NCBI RefSeq assembly: GCF_010015445.1 | Contig: NC_053119.1 | Coordinates: 30,526,643 to 30,590,642 of the forward strand | Length of the DNA: 64,000 bases | Reading direction: 5' to 3' | Source: Perca fluviatilis | Taxonomy: Eukaryota; Chordata; Actinopteri; Perciformes; Percidae | Part shown: piece by piece, positions 1-64,000 of the stretch | How the letters are laid out: each line of letters starts with the position of its first letter | Position numbering within the stretch: position 1 is the first letter of the stretch | Made by a program: the position numbers and the translations under genes | The notes under the pieces: generated by a model | What the model was told of the DNA's origin: nothing | The model's input: only the letters and a program-made list of their open reading frames with translations | The model's database searches: none

Positions 1-118
1 ACCTGCTAGAGGGAGCTGAGGTGGAGGCTGTGCAATCCTACAAATACCTTGGGCTGTGGCTGGATAATAAACTGGACTGGACAACACACACCAGCCACCT
101 GTACAGAAAGAAAAGCTA
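1..118 (+). mobile_element. LINE reverse-transcriptase C-terminal fragment
   Basis: The frame starting at base 2 reads LLEGAEVEAVQSYKYLGLWL and then DNKLDWTTHTSHLYRK. The YKYLG-WLD-KL-W pattern is the segment after the catalytic domain of non-LTR reverse transcriptases. The frame stops just after 116. It is cut by the left window edge, so subtype is not assigned. Confidence 0.6.
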
Positions 119-614
119 AAAGTTTGTTATTCTTATACTGTATTTTTTTCTATCTTTGATGCTAAAATCTGTTGCTGGAAATCTAATTTCCTTGCAGGAG
201 TCATCCCAAAGGGATCAATAAAGAGAAGTCTAAGTCTACTTTTGTATAGCAAAACTTTGTTCGCAAAAGTTCGCTTGAATGTTGTGCGATTCAGTGCAAA
301 AATGAATGGAAACCCCTTAAAATGTCTCAAATCAATTCGATACACCAATTTAATCACAAAACAGCATGTGACGTCATTACGCACAGGTTTTTATTTGCTT
401 TAGAGCTGTTTGATGGAAACACACTTTCACCAGCTTTATTCGCATGAGTTTTTTTTACCGAACTTCAGATAATTCGATTGACAAGTGGATGGAAACTTAG
501 CTACTGACTTGTCTGTGTGAAATTCACTAAGCTGTGATCAAGTTATTTCCTCTCCAGTCTCATCCTTCTGCTCTACTCTAGTCTTTAAATTTCTGTTTGA
601 CTCTTCTTCTTTAG
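119..614. other. Intronic sequence, no feature recognised
   Basis: AT-rich DNA upstream of the first visible mical2 exon. The minus-strand 83-residue frame at 133-384 lacks any family motif and sits in ordinary AT-rich sequence; I do not call it. Confidence 0.5.
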
Positions 615-56574
<55,960 letters not shown>

Positions 56575-57165
56575 AGGTTGAATGTTGAGCATCTCAGTGG
56601 TAAAGAGCAGGATAGATAGTAAAGGGTAGAAAAGTACTGTAAGGCTCTACATAACACTTTTTTTTTATAAAAAGGGTGCATTTTCACCATTCTATTTTGT
56701 ACCTAGCATATTCTCATAAAGCTACAAATCTAGCTAATGTGGTGAGGATGGGAATGTAATGAAATCATCTAGTCTCATTTTGTGCCGGTATGCTGAGCTC
56801 AGAGGCTGGGGAAAATTGAAATGGAGCTTGACTTCTTTCATAGCCACAGCAGCTAATAAAATCTCTGCCATTAAGGTTATTTGACCTCTGTGCTCAGCCT
56901 CTGTCATGGCCCAGGCTGACACTGACCTGAAACTGGATATACAATTTGTTTAACCACGTCTAATAATGTAACTGACTGCCTTGTAACATTTTGGCACATA
57001 AACCAGCTGGCTTGTTTTACATGTGTGTCATAAATCGAGAGATGTGCTTTATGTAATTCACTGTTAGTCACTTTGTAGTGTGTGTGTGTGTGTGTGTGTG
57101 TATTTTAATATTGTTATTTTTTCACATTGTGCTGGAATGCTGTCAAATAAATATTAAGTTGGCTT
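56575..57165 (+). other. mical2: mical2 3' UTR, probable
   Basis: A gene-free AT-rich stretch after the stop codon. A canonical AATAAA at 57146-57151 would put cleavage near 57165. A short (TG)n run at about 57077-57101 lies just before it. A second AATAAA cluster near 57741 would give a longer alternative UTR. Confidence 0.55.
57146..57151 (+). terminator. Polyadenylation signal candidate
   Basis: AATAAA in GTCAAATAAATATT, about 570 bp after the mical2 stop and the first canonical hexamer in the proposed 3' UTR. Confidence 0.5.
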
Positions 57166-59020
57166 TACACCCAGACAACATTGAACACAATTGTAATCCT
57201 AACCACATATTTGTAGCCAGCTGGTAAGATGTACCTCTTCTAGGTGGCTAAAAATTACCTTTTTACTCCATTGTGACTCAAGTTGTCACATAATTCAAAA
57301 CTGAATCACAGGGCAGAAAACTGCATCTGCACAGGTTGAAACTTTCATGCATGTTGCACATCTGGCCACATCCTGTGACATCACAGATTGGGTGTGGCCA
57401 GATATGTAAAATGCCTAAAAGTGTTAGGTTAGATACTTTTTGTAATTCAGAGTAGATTTACCCTGTGACTAACTACTGTCAGGTTAAACTGTGATTGTTT
57501 CATTTTAACCTAGTGTGTGGGCTGTGAGTCAAAAGAAATATTGTGTTTACATGAGTTTTAACCCCAGTAAAAAGATCCACACTTCTCATTTGGTCCCTGG
57601 CCTTGAAATATTAAGTTTGTTTACATGTGAATTAACACTAAATTCAGAATAAGTTATACATTCATGCTAAAAACTGTTATGTTTGTATATGTTTTAATAT
57701 TATTCTGCTTTAAGTCTTTTAAATGGAGAACAAAAGTTTAAATAAAAATAAATTAAAAATCTTGACTACTGTTATAGGCGGGGGGGAGGGGGGGGTATGA
57801 CAGCATAATTTAACCATGTGATGAAGGCCTGTGCTTTATGCTTAAATTTGATTTATGGTACAGTAACACTCAGGCATGTAATTGGCAAAGGACAAAAAAG
57901 CAGGAAAATATACAGAGGCCACAGTGTAATAATTTGTATCTGTCTGTGGACTGATGATGGATGGGTCCGCACCCCATCATGTCTCTCTCTGGTGCAGGAA
58001 GGATGGAACGGCCACACAGGACTTGCTCTTGCTCTGGTTTTCTCTTTAATCTGGAGCTGGTATAAAAATCAACAGCACACAGTCGCCATCGACAGTGAAA
58101 TATGCTACTGCACGCATTCAGATCTCCAGCTTGAATGTATTTCCTACATGACTTCCACAACAGACTAATACAAAATTTATTGCGGGCTGCTTATGTTTTT
58201 GTGGCATGTCGGTGTATGCATTTGCTTTGGTGAGACTTATACCTTTAAAACTATCGGGTTGGGCTGAAATATAAAAAATCCTGTATAATATGCCATGCTA
58301 TTTATAATTGAGCTAGTAATCAGACATTTACTTTAATTGCATGCTATGTTTGGGACTATCCGGTCTCCTATGCTTACTTCTCTTGGCTTTGGGAGAAGGA
58401 AGATGCTGGATGTGGCCAGTGTCCGCTGGGGCATATGGATATCCCTTGATTGATATATTACGAGATTAATAGTGTAAGTCAATGTTTACAGCGTAGGAGA
58501 GAAGCAACGGAGGTTTGTGTTTTTAATATATTTCTCTGAGCAGTATGAACAATCATGCCAATGAAACCGAAATTAGATCTTAGTATCTCCATCGTTTAAA
58601 GGCAGCTGTTCTAGCTGTAGCTAGTCTGTTACAACTCCATTACATGAGTTGTCTGCCAGGGAAATCATGACACATATTACGTTTATGTTACAAGGTAAAC
58701 AATCCTTTTTCATCATTGACGCGAGGAAAAGTATCCTAGACGTCGTTCTAGCGTTATGCACAACCATGCTATAGTTATCCGCAATTTCCATCACTGCGGA
58801 ATGGCTGCGGATCGGTTCCGCTGCAGGTCCGGATTTGTTGCGGAACAGCTGCGGCCATGCCTGACAGCTGAAGTCACGAGGACCCACGAGATCTCGCGAA
58901 TTCATGTATGATTGCACAATATAAAAATATGTAGTTTCTATAAACAGAAGTACAAAACCAACAACAGTTTGACTTCAGGCCTGTCTCAGCCCATTATGAT
59001 GTTTTCAAGATGTGTGGTAG
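57166..59020. other. Intergenic, no gene recognised
   Basis: AT-rich sequence downstream of mical2. The 116- and 96-residue frames at 57818-58168 overlap on opposite strands and have no motif. A G-run with GAGG lies at 57780-57795. Confidence 0.45.
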
Positions 59021-59225
59021 TGCAGGGAAATATGATCCGCCGTGAGCACGGTATATTTTATTTAAAAAATTAACCGGATGTTTTATTTTGTTTCTGTGCT
59101 CGACTTCCTGTCCTGCACAATCTGCCCTGTGCTGAATTGCTGCGGAGCTCTCCGGCATTTGGCAAAAATAGAAGCTCTGCGTATTTGTACTAAACGCGAC
59201 GTGCGTGCTACAAGGCTTGGATAAT
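59021..59225. mobile_element. MITE-like repeat fragment
   Basis: GCGGAGCTCTCCGGCATTTG and GGCAAAAATAGAAGC follow AACCGGATGTTTTATTTTG. This phrasing is common in fish repeats, but I could not define ends. Confidence 0.4.
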
Positions 59226-59489
59226 GTAGAATGGGGGCCGACAACGCCACCTAGGTTTGGCTGCTGCTGGCCGAGTTTGCTGCCTTCCCTGTCGGCCTCT
59301 CCCCCTTCACAGACCCGCTGAGCTGGAGCTCTGTCAGGATCTCACACACGAGCTGCACAGTGTACTTTAGAAAAGAAGAAAGTTTGGAGCTTTTGCAAGG
59401 ATATTGAAAATGAACCATGGTCGTAAATGCAGTGTTCCAGACTGTACAACGGAATAGCCTACTGCCCCAGAGAAAAGTGTTTAGAACAA
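59226..59489 (+). mobile_element. Fragment related to the interior of element A
   Basis: AAGAAAGTTTGGAGCTTTTG, GGATATTGAAAATGAACC, GGTCGTAAATGCAGTGTTCC and AGAGAAAAGTGTTTAGAAC match 37800-37925 with few changes. It includes the THAP-like start at 59410, here with stop after about 15 codons. Confidence 0.72.
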
Positions 59490-60170
59490 GCAGGCCCGGA
59501 TTAGCTAATCGGGAGCACCGGGAAAATTCCCGGTGGGCCGGTCTGTTTTTTTGGCCGGAAGGGCCGTTGTTGTCATGGCACTGGGTTGAAATATGGATGC
59601 TGTCCCTAGGCTGCCTGCACTCATAGCAGCCCCACTTTTTTATTTATTATTTTACCGCAGTCCCACTCTTTTTTTTATTTAATATTTTCTCGCAGAGTGC
59701 AGCCTGCATGTTAATGATGACGTGATTATCTTTTGACTCCCTGGCCCCGCCCCCGACCCGGCACCTTGCAAGTTGCTCAAAATAAAAAAGTCAGATAAAA
59801 ATGGATAACAGGAAGCGCAAAGGCGGCGCTGAAAAGGCCAGAATAAAAAAGAAGAAAGCTTTAGAAACTGAGATGTTCTAAGCTGAGCACATTTTTCCTC
59901 AAAAAAACAAATGAAGACGACGAGGCCGGTAAGTAAGCTAACTTACTTAAGGTAGTTAGGAGCACTGCAAGATGCTAGCGACCGTGCAAAACAACGTTGT
60001 TGTCTGCAAACCACTGTATCAAACTTTTTCTTGTAGCTCTTCAGCAGCAGCTGAAGTCCGGTTTGCTGCTAACAGTGAAGAGCAAGGCCCAGTAACGTTA
60101 CTAAGCTCCAGTCATGAGCCCAACACACCAGAATGGGCAGGTAGGATTGTCATTCAGAAGAACTAATAGT
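59489..60170 (+). mobile_element. hAT element 5' fragment
   Basis: Starts CAGGCCCGGATTAGC and GGGAGCACCGGGAAAATTCC, then encodes MDNRKRKGGAEKARIKKKKA from 59802, typical of a ZMYM-like hAT transposase start. Downstream SSSAAAEVRFAANSEEQGP (60035) may be its next exon. The catalytic part is absent. Confidence 0.65.
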
Positions 60171-60636
60171 AGGCTAATGAAGAGCCCTGCTCAATGAAAA
60201 ATGCCCTGAGATAATTAATGATACCTGATGATTCAGCAATACATTAATGAAACTGACTTGACTTGATTTGAAAGCTTTGTAAAAAGGGGGTATTTGTGGT
60301 GAGAAATAAATGTAAAAAATTTAATTTAGTGTCAGAAACAGAGCCAGGACCCAGTTGTACCATAGTGTGTGAATAAGCAAACATTATCACTGAAAAAAAT
60401 GCTTTTCTTACTTAGTATCTTACTTGTCTCCAGTTCAAATATCTAAATATTCTTAATTCAAGATACATTTACTAGACGTGAAATGTGCCATTTCAATAGA
60501 AGTGAAATGGCATAAGAAATTGTCTTGTTTTCTGAAAAAAAAACTAAAAATTAAGTGATTTTGTTTTTTGTTGTTGCTTAAAACAAGCTAAATCTAAAAC
60601 AATTATTTTTCTTACCCCATTAGCAGATAATGTAGC
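60171..60636. other. Intergenic, no feature recognised
   Basis: AT-rich DNA up to the LTR edge; only motif-free short frames. Confidence 0.45.
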
Positions 60637-61076
60637 TGTCACAGACAACCAGGAGACAGACTGAAGTAGTGAAGCTGAGCTTTATTAACAATGATCCAAC
60701 AAAGAGCAGGAAGCAATAGGCAGGAATCCAGGAGTAGAGCAGGCAGGTTTAGAGCAGCAGCAGGCAACAGGATACGAAGTACAGGTAAGGTAAACTTGGA
60801 TAGACTAGACTAAACGTGAGTGAGTCAGAGCGTCGTGTATAAACGAGACTAGGCAAAGAGTGTGTGTGGTTGTGCTGCTTATGTAGGTGGTTGTTGATAA
60901 GCTGCAGGTGGTGAACTGAGGAAGTGGCTTGATGAGGTGCAGGTGTGTGTAATTAGTACTGAGGGGACTGGGAGCGACTGATCTGCATGAGTGACGAGGA
61001 GTATGAATCAGTGGGAGGAGTGTGTGCTGGAGAATGAGAGGGAGGAGTGAATGCTGGTGACGGTGGGACCCTGACA
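60637..61076 (-). mobile_element. 3' LTR of chromodomain Ty3/gypsy element
   Basis: Plus-strand ends are TGTCACAGACAACC and GGGACCCTGACA, giving TG...CA with a TGTCA/TGACA inverted repeat (440 bp). The polypurine tract GGGAGGAGGGGGTAC (minus) lies at 61077-61092. An AATAAAG-type signal is near 60681. The matching 5' LTR is beyond the window. Confidence 0.82.
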
Positions 61077-63939
61077 GTACCCCCTCCTCCCAAGGCGGCT
61101 CCTGACGGCTGAGAAGAGGGACGAACACGCTGACGAGGCCTGCCCCGACCCCGAGGGGCGGGGCGATCTGGACGGTCGGCGTGGAACTGGTCGAGGAGAG
61201 CGGGGTCCAGGATGTCATCATGTGGTACCCACAACTGTTCCTCCGGACCGTAGTCCTCCCAGTCGACCAGATACTCGAGACGCCGACCCCGCCGCCGTGA
61301 GTCCAAGATGTACGGACCCTATAGATGGCTTCCTCCTCGACGGGTACGGGAGGAGGAGAGACAGGGTCAACAAAGGGTTTCAAAAGTGAGACATGAAATG
61401 AAGGTGAGAGTCTGTAATGAGACGGAAGGTTTAGCCTGTAGGTGACGTCATTTATCTGCCTCTTTTTAGCGAAGGGCCCAATGTAGCGAGGGCTGAGCTT
61501 TCGGCAAGGCAGTCGGAGGCGAAGGTCCCGAGTGGACAGCCACATTTTCTGGCCGGTCTGGTACTGTGGAGGTTCGGACCGACGTCTGTCTGCATGTTCC
61601 TTGTGCCTGCGGACAGCCTGTTGAAGCTGTACGTGAGCCGCATCCCATACCCTCTCACTGCTTTGGAACCAGTGGTTGATGGCAGGCACCTCTGATGGCT
61701 CACCCGACCAAGGGAAAAGCGGGGGTTGATAACCCAGGATGCATTTGAAGGGGGTGAGACCTGTGGTGGTTTGACGAAGGGAGTTCTGGGCATATTCTGC
61801 CCAGGGGAGGAAACTGCTCCAACTGTTCTGGTTCTGGTGGCAGTAGGTCCTGAGATGACGTCCGATTTCTTGGATCTTCCCTTCTGTTTGTCCGTTTGTC
61901 TGAGGGTGATAACCTGACGATAGACTGACTGTCACTCCCAGGAGTCTGAAGAAGGCTTGCCAAACTCTGGAGATGAACTGAGGTCCTCTATCCAAGACGA
62001 TGTCCTCTGGAATGCCGAAGTTCCTGAACACATAACAGAAGAGTGCTTCTGCGGTCATGAGGGCAGTAGGAAGCCCGGGTAGAGGAATCAGCCTACACCC
62101 CTTGGAGAACCTGTCCACTACTACCAGGATGCAGGTGTGGCCATCGGATAAAGGAAGGTCAGTCATGAAGTCTATCCCTAAGTGGGACCATGGGCGTCGA
62201 GGAATAGGAAGGGGCATGAGCTTGCTTTCTGGGAGGTTTCTGGGGGTGTTGGTTATGGCACAAACCGAACAGCCGGAAACATAACGGGACACATCCTGAG
62301 AAATGGTGGGCCACCAGTACCGTTGGCGGAGGAGTGAGAGGGTACGCTTCCTACCCGGATGTCCCGAACCCGGAACGGTGTGGGCTGAGTCCAGCAGGAT
62401 GGTACGGAACTGAGGAGGGACGAAGACCACCCCTTCGGGACCTCCTGGCGGAGCGGGAAGGTGAAGGTTTGCCTGGGTGATCTGTTCGTCGACGTCCCAG
62501 ACGATAGGATTGACGATCAAGGCAGGAGGTATGATGGTTTCAGGTTGGTGATCCTCAGCAGCTGATTGATGGAGACGAGAAAGGGCATCAGCCTTGCCAT
62601 TCTTGCAGCCTGGTCTATAGGTGATGTGGAAGTCAAAGCGAGTGAAGAAGAGAGCCCAACGGGCTTGGCGAGGGTTCAATCGTTTTGCCTCTCTGATGTA
62701 TTCCAGGTTGCGATGATCTGTTATGACCTCGAACTGGTGATTGGCTCCCTCTAACCAATGTCTCCACTCCTCAAGGGCCAGTTTGATAGCCAGTAGTTCC
62801 CGGTTTCCGATGTCGTAATTCTGTTCTGCTGTAGAAAGCTTCTTGGAGAAGAAGGCACAGGGATGGAGTCTGGGAGGCGTTCCTTGCCGTTGTGACAGTA
62901 CCGCTCCTGCCCCAGTGGATGACGCGTCAACCTCAACAACAAAGGGTAGGTCTGGGTTAGGATGAGCCAGGATGGGAGCGGTTATGAAGGCATCCTTAAG
63001 ACGAGCAAAGGCGGAGATGGCCTCCTGAGTCAGGGACAGGGATTTGGGCTGCCCCTTGAGGGCCGAGGTCAGAGGAGCACTGATGTCACTGTAGCCAAGG
63101 ATGAAACGTCTATAAAAGTTGGCAAATCCCAGAAACCGCTGGAGGTCCTTGATGGTGGAGGGAAGAGGCACAATGGATGGGTGGTGTCCACTTTCTTTGG
63201 TCCATCTGGACCCTGTGTTGGTCGGAGCGAACCCAGAAACTGCACAGATGGGGTGTGGAACTCCCATTTCTCCAGCTTCAGATACAGGTCGTTCTCTCTG
63301 AGCTTCTTCAGCACTTGCGGACGTGTAGTTGGTGTTCAGAGAGAGAAGAGGAATAGATGAGGATGTCATCAATGTACACCGCGGCGGAGGGAATTCCCGG
63401 AGGACCTCGTTCATGAATCCCTGGAATACAGCTGGAGCATTAGCCAGTCCGAAAGGCATGACCTGATACTGCGTATGTCGAGTGTGTACAAAGGCTGTCT
63501 TCCATTCGTCACCTCAACGGATGCGGATCAGGTTGTAGGCGCTTTGTAAATCCAACTTCGTGAAGATGCGGGATCCCCGCAGCTGCTCCAGGGCCGCCGG
63601 AACCAGAGGAAAGGGATATCTGAACTTTATGGTTTGGGAGTTAAGGGATCTGTAGTCAATGCATGGTCTCAAACCTCCATCCTTTTTGGCCACAAAAAAG
63701 AAACTGGAAGCGGCAGGAGAGGTGGATGGGTGGATGAACTGCTGCTGAAGGCCCTCCTTCACATATTCCTCCATTGCTTTCTGTTCTGGGATGGAGAGGG
63801 GATAGACCCGTCCCTTAGGGACGATGGCTCCGGGGTTCAGGTCAACAACACAGTCCCAGGGTCGATGTGGAGGCAACTTAGCAGCCAGTTGTTTACTGAA
63901 CACGTCCTCGAAGTCTTTGTAAACAACGGGAAGGTCCAC
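60805..63939 (-). pseudogene. Chromovirus-type Ty3/gypsy pol, mostly intact but broken
   Basis: Order on the minus strand: RT from 63939 ([29 protein letters not shown]), RNase H ([22 protein letters not shown]), integrase zinc-binding H-H-C-C ([11 protein letters not shown]...CSVCAIT), integrase core with [20 protein letters not shown] and the Glu near [10 protein letters not shown], then a chromodomain ([19 protein letters not shown]) in frame 61306-60953. Breaks: TGA at 63511-63513, shifts near 63385, 63317 and 63195, and a shift near 61310 before the chromodomain. RNase H and integrase are uninterrupted. Protease and gag would lie to the right of base 64000. Codon pattern suggests a young copy. 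Confidence 0.93.
60953..61306 (-). pseudogene. Chromodomain at the gypsy pol C-terminus
   Basis: Reads [20 protein letters not shown] then [18 protein letters not shown]. The YLV-W--YGPEE--W-P pattern is a chromodomain that directs chromovirus integration to chromatin marks in studied elements. It is one frame away from the integrase. The frame continues across the polypurine tract into the LTR, ending SRSQSPQY. Confidence 0.9.
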
Positions 63940-64000
63940 TTGATGAAGAACATCGGGGCTCTCGATGGTGGTGGAACAGACGGGAAACCGGGGTCCATTG

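Noticed and set aside
57818..58168. 116-residue plus and 96-residue minus ORFs
   Set aside because: They overlap on opposite strands and show no domain, splice support or codon signal.

Overview
The window reads as intron-rich vertebrate DNA, almost certainly from a ray-finned (teleost) fish. The host protein is a vertebrate MICAL. The repeats are of the mix seen in fish genomes: L2/CR1-like and L1-like LINEs, tRNA-derived SINEs, BEL/Pao and Ty3/gypsy retrotransposons including a chromovirus, Tc1, Tol2-like hAT elements and TTAA-flanked DNA transposons. There are no bacterial operons, CRISPR arrays or rRNA genes.

Only one host gene is supported: the 3' half of a MICAL2-like gene on the + strand. 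Sixteen exons from 615 to 56574 join with consistent splice phases and consensus AG/GT borders, giving 2625 nt (874 codons plus stop). They encode a Ser/Pro-rich linker, one complete LIM zinc-binding domain split over two exons, a long acidic/Ser-rich disordered region, and the C-terminal coiled-coil bMERB (DUF3585) Rab-binding module. The FAD monooxygenase and calponin-homology exons would lie upstream of base 1. The exon after the LIM domain stays open across its donor site for another 91 codons, which suggests a short isoform lacking bMERB.

Almost everything else is transposon sequence in the introns, mostly degenerate. Intron 4 (6197-22136) holds an L2-like fragment, a TTAA-flanked MITE, a BEL/Pao element whose 5' LTR is split by a Ty3/gypsy element (itself carrying a SINE and a 911-bp TTAA-flanked palindrome), a 1.6-kb hAT element with exact 8-bp target duplications, and an L2-like LINE. 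Intron 6 (27213-34626) holds one Tol2-like hAT inside another plus several inverted-repeat elements. Intron 10 (36097-39509) holds a 2.5-kb TTAA element carrying a THAP-like start and a possible captured signal-peptide exon. Intron 12 (39768-55298) holds an L1 tail, a Tc1 copy, a second gypsy broken by a foldback TTAA element with an internal ~200-bp tandem repeat, a MITE, a LINE and a hAT transposase relic.

Downstream of the gene (57160-64000) are MITE pieces, a hAT 5' fragment and the 3' portion of a chromodomain-bearing Ty3/gypsy element that runs off the right edge. I found no new enzymatic or defence system. The items most worth checking are the MICAL2 read-through isoform, the composition of the TTAA elements (THAP start, possible exon capture, tandem core) and the datable nested insertions.
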